From positions 496,850 to 531,842 of the forward strand of contig NW_008705577.1 of NCBI RefSeq assembly GCF_000186865.1: a stretch of 34,993 nucleotides of DNA, read 5' to 3'. A model generated the notes under the pieces. That model worked only from the letters and a program-made list of their open reading frames with translations. It was not told where the DNA came from and made no database searches. The DNA is from Aureococcus anophagefferens. Its lineage: Eukaryota; Sar; Pelagophyceae; Pelagomonadales; Pelagomonadaceae. The position numbers and the translations under genes are program-made. Below are positions 18,132 to 26,555 of this stretch, in pieces; position 1 is the stretch's first letter; each line of letters opens with the position of its first letter.

Positions 18132-20526
18132 ATGGGCAGCATTTCGCCCGAGTTTGTGGCCCAGACGCTGGTGGAGCTCCAGCGCCTCGGCGCGCAGCCC
18201 GTGCTCGACATCTTCCACGGGACGATCAGCCTCGGCGGCCACCTGCCCCCGCTCGCCGGCGCCGCGCCGCGGCCCGTGCTCGAGGCGGCCCGGGCGGAGC
18301 CGCCGCTGCTCGAGGCGACGCGGCCCGCGGCGCCCCGGGCTCAGGCGGCGCCTCGCCCGGAGCCCGCGCCCCACCCGGAGCCGGCGGCGCACCGCGCGGA
18401 CCTCGTGCCGCGGAGCGTCGGCCGCGGCGACGAGCGCCTCGCCGGCGCCGCGCTCGCCGGCGCCGCGGGCGCGGCCCTGCGCCGGCACGACACCATCGAC
18501 GAGGAGGCGAGCGAGGACGGGTCCACGGCCGCGCTCGCGTCGCGCGCGTCGGAGCTCGACGACGACGCGGAGGACGACGACGCGACCTACGACGTCTTCG
18601 TGAGCCACTGCAAGCGCCTGGACGCGTCCGAGGACCGCGCGGTCTGGGTCGCCGACGTCTGCGAGGGCGCGGGGCTCACGGTAGAAGAGCTCGCGTCGAA
18701 ACCGTCGCATACGCTCACGTTGAAGATTTGCACTTAGGTCTTCTTCGACCGCTCGGATCTGACGGACATCTCCGCCGAGGCGCTGGAACGGAGCGTGAAG
18801 CGGTCGAAATGCCTGGTCACGGTGCTCGACCCCTACACCTTCGAGAGCGTCTGGTGCGTGCGGGAAAATCGGTGGGCCGCGGCGGCGGGGCGGCCCATCG
18901 TGCCCATCTGCGCGCGCCCGCGTTTCCGCGTCTCGCGTCGGAGCGACACTCCCCGCGCCCCTCGCAGACGACGGCGACCGCCACCGCTGGGACGCCATCA
19001 AAAAATGGTGCGGCGGCCATCCGCACGTCTTCGCGAAGCAGGCCATCAACTACAACAAGGACTACCGGACGGAGAGCAAGCTGCGCCTCCTGGAGGCCGT
19101 GCGCCGCGCGCTCGCGGAGAAGCGCGTCGCGGAGCGGCCGCCCCTGGCCCACGCGGCGTCGTCGCGCACCGTCGCGAACCGCGCCGCGGCCGTGCGCGTC
19201 GGCGTCGCCAAGTCGACGAAGGCGGACACGGCGGGCGCGACCGAGGCCGCGCTGCGCCAGCTCGCGTCGAAGCTCGGCGGCGCCGTGCCCGACGTCGTCG
19301 TCGTCGCCGTGTGCGGCGGCGACCCGGGCCGGCCGTCGCCCTACGACCTCGGGGAATGCCTCGCGAGGCTCCGCGAGGGCCCGCGCGCGCTGGGGCGCGA
19401 GACGAAGGTCCTCGCGACGACGTCGGCCTTCGGCGTCGCCGTCGAGAGCCAGTGGGTCGGGGGCGCCGCCATCGCGCTCATGGGCATCTGCGACCCCGAG
19501 GGCTCGTACGAGGTCGTCTACTCGGAGGCGCCGTCGCCCGACGTCGTCCGGGAACGCGTCGCCGCGGCCGCGGCGCGGTCGGGCCGGACCGAGCCGCCGG
19601 CCGTGTCCATCGTGCTCACGACGTACGGCACGGAGACGACGTGCCTCGCGGGCATCCAGGCCGCGCTCGGCGAGGACGCGCACCTCGTCGGCGGCTCGTG
19701 CTCGCTGGCGAACCCGCCGGGAGTCGCGGCGTCGCCCGGCGGCGGCGACCGCGACGCGTGCGCGCCGAGCGGCGTCGCGCTGCTCCTCTGCTGGCCCACG
19801 GCGGTCTGCGCGTCGGCCTTCGTGTCCGGCGCGGGGCCCAAGCCCGGCGCGGACGACGGGGCCGCGCGGCGCGCGTCGCTCGCGCCCGGCGCCGCCGCGA
19901 GCCCCAAGGCCGCGGCGAGCGCGGGCGTGATCACGTCGCTGTCCAGGCCCGAGGAGGGGGGGCTGATCGTGAAGACCATCGACCACCGTCCCGCGTCCGA
20001 GGTCTGGCGGAGCTGGCTCGACGCCGAGGACGCCGCGGCGCTCGCGCCCTGGGTCGACGACCCGGCGAACCAGCCGCCGCTGGCGAGCGCGCCCGCGTTC
20101 GCGCACAGCGCCACGAACCCCATGGGCATCGAGCGCTCGGAGGGCGTCGTCATGGTCTGCGTCATGGGCATTCACGGCGGCGAGCTCCAGTTCCTGCCGG
20201 GCGTCGACGTCGAGGAGGGCGAGGTCCTCTTCCCGCAGCACGTCGACCGGGCGACGATCTGCTCGAAGACGCACGAGGCCGCGAAGCGCGTCTGCGCGAA
20301 GCAGTCCGTCGGCACCGACGACATCCGCGGCGCCTTCACGTTCTCCTGCGCGATCAACGCGATCCTCGGCGGCGACGAGGGCATGCAGGACGTCTCGGAC
20401 AAGATGGCCTGCGCGCTCGGCTCCGCGCCGCTCTTCGGGATCACGGGCGGGCCCGAGCTCGGCCACGCCTACGGCTCCACGGCCTCGTTCGCCTGCGTCA
20501 TGTACTCCTGCCTCGTCTTCCAGTGA
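18132..20526 (+). CDS. TIR-domain / FIST-domain fusion protein (3 exons)
   Basis: Exons 18132-18680, 18738-18909 and 18968-20526 give 759 residues. The N-terminal 150 residues are Pro/Ala rich and then acidic. A TIR domain covers about 151-285: TYDVFVSHCKR, GLT-VFFDRSDLTDIS across the first intron, CLVTVLDPYTFESVWCVREN with the conserved WCxxE glutamate used by NAD-cleaving TIRs, then PIYDGDRHRWDAIKKW across the second intron. From about 310 to the end the protein matches FIST_N and FIST_C sensory domains (VRVGVAKSTKADTAG; PDVVVVAVCGGDP; LVGGSCS; GIHGGELQFLPG; GAFTFSCAINAILGGDEG). FIST is a ligand-sensing domain in bacteria and some eukaryotes. I infer a sensor (FIST) controlling an NADase or scaffold (TIR). 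No signal peptide, so it is probably cytosolic. Confidence 0.85.
18681..18737 (+). mobile_element. Introner B3: shrunken introner relic, 57-nt intron in the TIR domain
   Basis: A GT-AG intron in phase 0 between GLT and VFFDRSDL, restoring a standard TIR strand. Most of it is the family-B core (GCGTCGAAACCGTCGCATAC then GCTCACGTTGAAGA), the same segment found in the 14563, 15369 and 28545 copies. The rest of the element and clear flanking duplications are gone, so this looks like an introner reduced to near minimal intron size. Confidence 0.8.
18910..18967 (+). other. 58-nt GC-AG intron in the TIR domain
   Basis: Splicing after ATCT at 18909 to ACGACGGC at 18968 gives PIYDGDRHRW, the residues expected in this TIR subfamily. 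The intron starts GCGCGCGCCC and ends CCTCGCAG. A GT 12 nt further in is also in phase but would insert CARPH in place of the Tyr. No introner similarity is seen. Confidence 0.7.
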
Positions 20527-20614
20527 ACGGGCGCGGCCGTTCGCGGTGATCATATATACGTGGGGGCGTCAAAACAGCGGGCGCAAAAGGGGCGGGGCGG
20601 GTCCGGCGGGCCCC

Positions 20615-21613
20615 CTAGTCCATGATGGTCCAGACGATGGCCCACTCCGTCATGCGGAGCGGGAGCAGGAGGACGTTGAGCGGGAACGGGAGCTTGAAGC
20701 CCATGCTGATCTGCATGAGCAGGCCGGCGACGGCGAGGCCGTAGCCCACGGCCTCGTCGGCGTAGGTGTCGTCTTCGTTGACGTCGATGAAGCCGTACTT
20801 GTGGAGGTAGTGGACGACGCCCTTGCCCGCGAGCTGGCCGCCGCGGACGGCGCTGTGGAACGCGGAGATGACGCGCTGGATGGTCCAGGCGATGGAGATG
20901 GCGACGGACTTGCAGACGTAGGTGATGCCCGGCACGATCCACTTGTGGTAGTCCTCGTCGATGCACTTCTTGAGCACGGGCTGCGCGTAGCGGAGCGCGG
21001 GCTTCCGGAGCACGTCGCCGATCGCGCCGCCGAGCGTGATCGCGCGCGCGAAGGACACCTTGAGCGACGCGACGACGGCGAGGGCGCCGGCGGAGATGGA
21101 CTGGATGGCCTCCGTCGTCGTCTCCGGCGACGACGTGCGCAGGAAGAGCAGCGCCTTGCGCTCGACGAGGTCCGACGCGGAGATTTGCTGCACGTCCGCG
21201 ACGCCGTCGCCGTCCTCGTCCTTTTTGTCGTCCTCGAGGCTCGCGTCCTTGACGGTGTCGAAGTCGGCCTTGAGGATCTTGAGGGCGCGCCACGTCGGCT
21301 CGAAGCCCACCTGGCGGTACGCCTCGATGGCCGTGATGAGCGCGGGGAACTCGCCCCCAAAGAAGCACATGAAGAGGCCGAAGAAGACGCAGGCCATGTC
21401 CTCCGGGTGGTAGGGCTGGAGCAGCTCCCAGAGCTCCAGGCCCTTGTCGTAGGCCTTGGACACGTAGGGCATGGCCAGCTCCACGCCGGCCCCGACGGCG
21501 CCGAGCACCGGGGCAGCCTTGACGACGTAGCCCTTCCAGGGGTCGGGCACCTTCTCCGCCGACGCCACGACGATGTCGGCCTTGCGCTGCTTCGACTCCT
21601 CGAAGGATGCCAT
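20615..21613 (-). CDS. Conserved-type membrane protein with an EF-hand-like loop, function unknown
   Basis: A 332-residue intronless protein from the first ATG (MASFEESKQRKADIVVASAE); the frame extends 11 codons upstream to a GTG only. Hydrophobic segments lie at about 30-50 (APVLGAVGAGVELAMPYV), 75-95 (MACVFFGLFMCFFGGEFPAL), 185-205 (AGALAVVASLKVSFARAI), 240-260 (VPGITYVCKSVAISIAWTI) and 300-325 (GYGLAVAGLLMQISMGF). Between them, DEDGDGVADVQQI fits a calcium-binding EF-hand loop except for Gln at position 12, and DVNEDDTYADE is a weaker second site. I know of similar hypothetical proteins in stramenopiles but no assigned function. It is convergent with TIR-FIST (88 bp) and divergent from the mannosidase gene. 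Confidence 0.7.
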   Translation of the reverse strand: MASFEESKQRKADIVVASAEKVPDPWKGYVVKAAPVLGAVGAGVELAMPYVSKAYDKGLELWELLQPYHPEDMACVFFGLFMCFFGGEFPALITAIEAYRQVGFEPTWRALKILKADFDTVKDASLEDDKKDEDGDGVADVQQISASDLVERKALLFLRTSSPETTTEAIQSISAGALAVVASLKVSFARAITLGGAIGDVLRKPALRYAQPVLKKCIDEDYHKWIVPGITYVCKSVAISIAWTIQRVISAFHSAVRGGQLAGKGVVHYLHKYGFIDVNEDDTYADEAVGYGLAVAGLLMQISMGFKLPFPLNVLLLPLRMTEWAIVWTIMD

Positions 21614-21824
21614 GGCGGGGACGAGCGACAGTTCGACGGTGTCCACGGTCCAGTCACCTCTCGGGGCTTTCGGCGGCCCGACGAGGATTCACAAAAAGCT
21701 GCTACCTGCCTCAGTGAAGGGGAAACAAGGACCCAAGTCAGGTTTGTTGCAGTTCTGGCCAATCAATGGGCATCGCAAAAACGACCACTGAACGCGCTGC
21801 TGCTGCGAGCAACGGCGCTCTGAG
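21614..21824. promoter_or_regulatory. Divergent promoter with a CCAAT-type box
   Basis: The longest head-to-head gap here (211 bp), clearly AT-enriched. TGGCCAATCAATGG near 21757-21770 is a good match to a CCAAT box, about 60 bp from the mannosidase start. Function is inferred from position only. Confidence 0.45.
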
Positions 21825-24159
21825 ATGAGAGCGCTGCTGCTGCTCGTCGCGCACGCGCGCGCGCTGGACGACGCGCAGCGGTCGTTCCTCGCGGCCTACG
21901 CGCGCGGCGCCGGGACCGTCGCGCGGCCGTCGGGCCTGCTCTACCGCGTCAAGCGCTACGGCTTCGGCGGCTCGCCGGCGCTCGACGCGGCGTGCGACGT
22001 GGCCTACGACGGCAAATTGAGCGGCGACTGGCCGGACGGCCCGAGCTTCGACGGCACGCGCCTGAAGCGGCGGCCGTCGACGTTCGCGGCGTCGAAGGTC
22101 ATCGGGTGCTGGCGCGAGGCGATGCCGCTCATGACCGTCGGGTCCGTCTGGGAGCTCGCGTGCCCGCCCGACCTGGGCTACGGCCCGCGGCCCGTGCGGG
22201 ACAGGATCCCCGGCGGCTCCGTCCTCGTCTTCGAGCTCGAGCTCCTGCGCTGCGACGGCGCCGCGAGCCCCGCGCGCGTCGTACCCGTCGACGACTGGGT
22301 CGACGGCGACGCGCCGCCGGCCGAAACCGGCGGCGCCGAGGACTGGCCCGCGCGCGCCGCCGCCGTCGCGGCCGCGCTCCGGGGCGCGTTCCGCGCGTGG
22401 GAGGCGCGCGCGAGCCCGCGCGACGACCTGAGGCCCGTCTCCGGCGGGGGCCTCGACTGGCTCGGCGTCTCCGCGACGCTCTACGACAGCCTGGACGCGC
22501 TCTACGTCTGCGGGCTCCGGGACGACTACGACCGCGCCGTCGCGCGCGTCTTCGCGCCGAGCTGGCGGGACCCGCTCGGCCGCGGCGCGCCGACGCCGTA
22601 CCGCCCCGTGAAGGTCTTCGAGTACCACCTGCGCGTCGTCGGCGGCCTCCTGGGCGCCTTCGAGGTCTCGGGCGACCGGCGGCTCCTGGGCGCGGCGAGG
22701 CACGCGGCCGAGGCCGTCGCGGCCGCGTTCCCGGTTCGAGGCCCGCCGCGGCCCTACGCGCGGCTCGCGCACCCGCGGACCGCGCCCGTCGCGGCGCTGG
22801 TCCTGGGCGCGCTCGACGGCGTCCGCAGCGTCTTCGACGGCGGCGTGCTCTGCGCGTCGCTCGCGGGCTTCGGGTCCTTCGGCCTCGAGTTCCGGGCCAT
22901 CGCGCGCGACGGCCGCGCGCCGGACCTCCTGGAGCGGGCGGACCGCGTCTTCGACGCGGCCTACGTGCGCTGGGCGGCCGACGGCGGCGCGGCGTCGCAG
23001 AAGCTCGTGCCCAAGTTCTACGAGGTGCCGCCGGCGCTGGGCCGGAGGCGGGGCTGCCTCGAGAAGCACCGGCCCGCGTCGCGCGCGGGCCTCGGCTCCG
23101 GCGGCGACTCGTTCTACGAGTACCTGCTCAAGGAGCAGCTGCTGCGGGGCGCCGCGGGCTCGACGACGCGCCAGGCGGAGCTCTGGGACTGGCTCGCGGC
23201 GGCGCTGCTCGACGGCGCGCGCGGCCGCGACCGCGTCGCGGACGTCGTCCACCGGTCGCGCGCGGGCACGGCGGACGTCGTCGCGCCGCGGGGCCGGCTC
23301 AAGGAGCACCTCGCGTTCTTCGCGCCGGGGCTCCTCGCGCTCGGGAGCGCCGCGCCCTGGGGCGACACGGAGGCGAAGCGGCGGCTCCTCGCGCTCGCGG
23401 CGGAGCTCGCGGAGAGCGACGCGCGGCCGGGGCGGCACAAGAGAGCGACATGCCCAACTTCAAAGGCTCCTAGCTCGGCCGTTTTCCACTCGTTTCGGCT
23501 GATTTTTGGACGAGCGATCATCTCTCGGAACGGTCTCGAAGCGTGGATGCTTTTTCGGTAACGCGCGCGCGCGGAACACTCACGTTGAAGCGACGTTGAA
23601 TCTCTCTTGTGCCGCCCAGGCGCGGCTCCACGCGGCGACGGGCCTCGGGCCCGAGCTGTCGCGCGTCGACGAAGCGTCGGGCGCCGCGGCGGCCGTGGAC
23701 CCGCGCTACGGCCTCCGGCCCGAGTACGTCGAGTCGCTCTTCGTGCTCTACCGCGTCACGGGCGACGACGTCTACCGGCGCCGCGGCTGGGCCTTCTTCG
23801 AGGCGCTCGTCGCGCGGTGCCGCGTGCCCGGCGGCGGCTTCGCGGGGCTAAACGACGTCTCCGCGGAGCGCGGCGGCCGCGACGACGACATGCCGTCCTT
23901 CTTCCTCGCGGAGACGCTCAAGTACCTCTACCTGCTCTTCTCGGACCGGGACTACTACCCGCTCGAGGACTGGGTCTTCACGACGGAGGCCCACCTCATC
24001 AGCGCGCGGCCGCGCTGCGACGACGGGTCCTGCTTCGGCTCCGCGGACCGCGGCCCGCTCTTCGCGCTCCCCCTGGACCTGCTCCTCCTCCTCGCGGGGG
24101 GCGCCGCGCTCGCCCTCCGCCGGCGGCGGCGGCGGCCCCGCCTAAGGCGCGATTCCTAG
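21825..24159 (+). CDS. FKBP prolyl isomerase fused to a GH47 alpha-1,2-mannosidase (2 exons)
   Basis: Exons 21825-23420 and 23620-24159 give 711 residues. A hydrophobic start (MRALLLLVAHARA) is a likely signal peptide. Residues about 25-145 are an FKBP domain with the active-site set VAYDGKL, SFDGTR, KVIGCW, LGYG and LVFELELL. From about 180 to 665 it is a class I mannosidase: DDLRPVSGGGLDWLGVSATL, YDSLDALYVCGL, VFEYHLRVVGGLLGAF, GDSFYEYLLKEQLL, HLAFFAPGLLAL, then across the intron YGLRPEYVESLFVLYRVTGD, MPSFFLAETLKYLYLLFSD and FTTEAH, the calcium-binding Thr region. A C-terminal TM (LPLDLLLLLAGGAALAL) plus an Arg tail suggests ER/Golgi anchoring. It should trim N-glycan mannose (processing or ERAD). 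Its stop overlaps that of gene 13. Confidence 0.88.
23421..23619 (+). mobile_element. Introner A2: full-length introner forming the GC-AG intron of the FKBP-GH47 gene
   Basis: A 199-nt intron. The repeat GCGCGGC flanks it (23421 and 23620); the first copy gives a GC donor, the second follows the acceptor GCCCAG. No GT occurs for dozens of bases around the donor. Perfect 16-bp terminal inverted repeats lie at 23430-23445 and 23602-23617 (GGGCGGCACAAGAGAG and its complement). Splicing joins AELAESD to ARLHAATGLGPEL in frame, as in other GH47 enzymes. The element is sense to the gene. Confidence 0.92.
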
Positions 24160-26423
24160 CCGTCCTGAGGAAGCGCGGCGGCGTCCGCGGGGTCCGCGTC
24201 CGACTTGGACCGGCGCACGCGGCGCACGACGCGGCGCACCTTCTTCCCGTCGACGATGAGGGGCTCGCCCGCGCCGGGCGACGCGCCGCCCGCGAGGGAC
24301 GCGTCGCTCGAGCCGCGGCGCACGCGGCGCACGACGCGGCGCACCTTCGCGCCGCCGGCCTCCTCCGGCGGGTCGCGGCACCCGGGCTCGCCGGGCGACG
24401 GCGGCGGCGACTCGGCGCCGCCCGGCTCGCCGGCCGCGGACCCGGACGAGCCGGACCGGCGGACGACGCGGCGGACGACGCGCCGCGGCTTGTCGCCGCC
24501 GTCGCCGGGCGGCGCGTCCGGCGGCGGCGGCGGGTCGTCGGCGCCGTGCTTGTGGACGCGGCGCACGACCTTGCGCACGACCTTGCGGTGCTTCTTCGGC
24601 GTCTCGCCGCCGGCCGCGGGCGCCGCGGCCGCCTCCTCGCCGCCGCCGGCCGCGGGCGCCGCGGCCGCCTCCTCGCCGCCGCCGGCCGCGGGCGCCGCGG
24701 CCGCCTCCTCGCCGCCGCCGGCCGCGGGCGCCGCGGCCGCGCTGTCCTCGGGGATCGGCGGCGGCGGCGCGGGCGCGTTCGCCTCGGCGACGTCCGTGAA
24801 GTTCGAGAAGAGCACGCTCCCGCGCGACCGGCGGCCGTCGGACGACGTCTTCGCCGCGTCGTCGCTCTCCCGAAACCCGCCCACGACCGTGAGCCCCGCG
24901 AGGCCGAAGCCCCCCTCGTCGTCGTCGTCGTCGTCGTCCTCGTCCTCGTCGTCGTCCTCGTCCTCCTCCGCGCCGCCGCCCGGCGCCGCCGGGCCGCCGT
25001 CGTCGTCGGCCTCGCCCTCCTCGCCGACGCTGGGCAGCGCCGCGGGCGCGTCCGCCGCGGCGACGCCCTCGCCGCCGACGAAGCCCATGAAGAGGATCGA
25101 GCCCCGGGACCGCCGCTTGCCGCCGGCCGCGGGCGCGCCGCCCGGCGCCGCGTCGGCGTCGGCCGCGCCCGCGAGGCTCTGGAACGATTCGACCTGCAGC
25201 CCCCCGAGCGCGAAGTCGTCGTCCTCGTCCGTGTCGCCGTCCGAGTCCGACGCGAGGCCGCCCGCGCGCACCGAGACGCGCCGCGACCGGCGCCGCGGCG
25301 CCGCGGCGGCCGGCGCGGCCGGTTCCGCGGCCGGTTCCGCGGCCGCCGCGGACTCCTCGTCCCAGTCCTCGAAGCCCTCGAGGCCGCTGCAGGAGTCGCG
25401 CAGCGACGCCGGCGCCGCGGACTGCGCGCGCGCGCGCGCGAACGAGTCCGCCCGAATGCCGCCCTTGCGCACGCGGAGCATCTCCAGGGCCCGGAGGTCG
25501 TCGTCGCCGTTCGCGTGGCCCACGGCGACGCTGAGCAGCGCCGCGAGGTCGATGAGGGGCACGATGGGCCGGTACTGGGGCGCCTCCGGCGGCGGCCGGC
25601 AGTGGAGCGCGTCGCCGCGGCCGTTCCGGAGCTCGATGACGGGCCCGCGGCCGCCCGGGCCCGGCCGGGACGCGAGGGGCGCCACGTGGACGTCGTGGAG
25701 GGGCATGGACCCGAGGCGCCGCCGCGGCTGCTCCTCGCGGTCGAAGTAGGCGAGCACGCCGTACGCGAGCACGAGGAACACGGCCGCGGCTTGGAGCGCG
25801 CCGCCGACCTCCGTGACCTCGACGTAGCCGCTGTGGAAGGGCGCCCAGCGGAAGGTGCAGGGCTTGGGGCTCCCGAGCCCCTGCACGGCCGTGAGCAGGC
25901 CCAGCGTCTCGTCCCAGCCGTTGAGCAGCGTCGTCTCGCCGTCGACGGCCGCGACGACGGAGCCGACCTTGACGGGGCTGCCCTTCGCCGCGCGCGACAC
26001 GATGGCCCACTCCGCGCGGCGCACGAGGGTCACGGAGCCGAGGGCGCCCCGGGCGTCGGGGACGACGTGCTCGAGGCGCTGGAGGAACGACACGACGGTG
26101 CCCGCGCGGTAGCGGAGCGCGTCGCTGCCCCGGAGCCGCTCCTCGTGGACCTTCTGCTTGCGCGCGGCGGCGACGAGCTGCTTCATGGTCTTCATGCGCT
26201 TCACGGCGGCCTCGGAGTAGACCTCGAGCAGGATCGTGCGCAGCGAGCTCTCCGTGATCGTCGCGTAGTCGATGAAGCAGCTGAACTCGTCCTCGGCGTC
26301 CCAGGTCGCGTGCAGGAACACGGACTGGCGCTTCTTCTTCGCGGGCGTGCCGCGCCGAGCCGCCGCGCCGGCGGGGGGCGCCGCGGCGGGCGCGACGACG
26401 CGCACCCCGTCGGGATGTTCCAT
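24156..26423 (-). CDS. PDZ-like, single-pass membrane protein with acidic and basic repeat regions
   Basis: A 755-residue intronless protein of unknown function. Residues about 35-95 (FLHATWDAEDEFSCFIDYAT; a helical basic stretch) may be a folded domain. Residues about 125-190 are PDZ-like (VTLVRRAEWAIVSRAAKGSP; VKVGSVVAAVDGET). A TM helix lies near 218-236 (ALQAAAVFLVLAYGVLAYF). The rest is low complexity: Asp/Glu runs (about 490-510), four 12-residue PAAGGGEEAAAA units, and four strongly basic modules of the form KVRRVVRRVRR. FMGFVGGE and FSNFTDVAE, each after an RSRGS, form another repeated motif (RRSRGSILFMGF / RRSRGSVLFSNF). The basic modules could bind acidic lipids or nucleic acid. Its stop codon overlaps that of the mannosidase gene. 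Confidence 0.7.
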   Translation of the reverse strand: MEHPDGVRVVAPAAAPPAGAAARRGTPAKKKRQSVFLHATWDAEDEFSCFIDYATITESSLRTILLEVYSEAAVKRMKTMKQLVAAARKQKVHEERLRGSDALRYRAGTVVSFLQRLEHVVPDARGALGSVTLVRRAEWAIVSRAAKGSPVKVGSVVAAVDGETTLLNGWDETLGLLTAVQGLGSPKPCTFRWAPFHSGYVEVTEVGGALQAAAVFLVLAYGVLAYFDREEQPRRRLGSMPLHDVHVAPLASRPGPGGRGPVIELRNGRGDALHCRPPPEAPQYRPIVPLIDLAALLSVAVGHANGDDDLRALEMLRVRKGGIRADSFARARAQSAAPASLRDSCSGLEGFEDWDEESAAAAEPAAEPAAPAAAAPRRRSRRVSVRAGGLASDSDGDTDEDDDFALGGLQVESFQSLAGAADADAAPGGAPAAGGKRRSRGSILFMGFVGGEGVAAADAPAALPSVGEEGEADDDGGPAAPGGGAEEDEDDDEDEDDDDDDDEGGFGLAGLTVVGGFRESDDAAKTSSDGRRSRGSVLFSNFTDVAEANAPAPPPPIPEDSAAAAPAAGGGEEAAAAPAAGGGEEAAAAPAAGGGEEAAAAPAAGGETPKKHRKVVRKVVRRVHKHGADDPPPPPDAPPGDGGDKPRRVVRRVVRRSGSSGSAAGEPGGAESPPPSPGEPGCRDPPEEAGGAKVRRVVRRVRRGSSDASLAGGASPGAGEPLIVDGKKVRRVVRRVRRSKSDADPADAAALPQDG
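24601..24740. repeat. 36-bp tandem repeat in gene 13
   Basis: About four near-identical 36-bp units, each encoding the minus-strand dodecapeptide PAAGGGEEAAAA. Copy number is likely to vary between strains, and assembly collapse is possible. Confidence 0.8.
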
Positions 26424-26555
26424 CGTGAGAGGGGCTGCGGAAGTGCCTGCTCGGGTTCAACATCATATCTTTCTGCATTCCACATTTTGGCAGGGACTCG
26501 TTTCTTCTCGAGCCGTCCCGCCGACCGCGTCGGGGGGCAGCCCGCCAGGTCAGCG
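26424..26555. promoter_or_regulatory. Divergent promoter between gene 13 and the channel gene
   Basis: A 132-bp head-to-head gap with an AT-rich core (CAACATCATATCTTTCTGCA) and CGGGTTCAAC, the third occurrence of the GGTTCAA motif in a divergent gap. Confidence 0.45.

Noticed and set aside
24601..24740. CRISPR-like array
   Set aside because: The units are contiguous 36-bp coding repeats without spacers, inside a eukaryotic gene.
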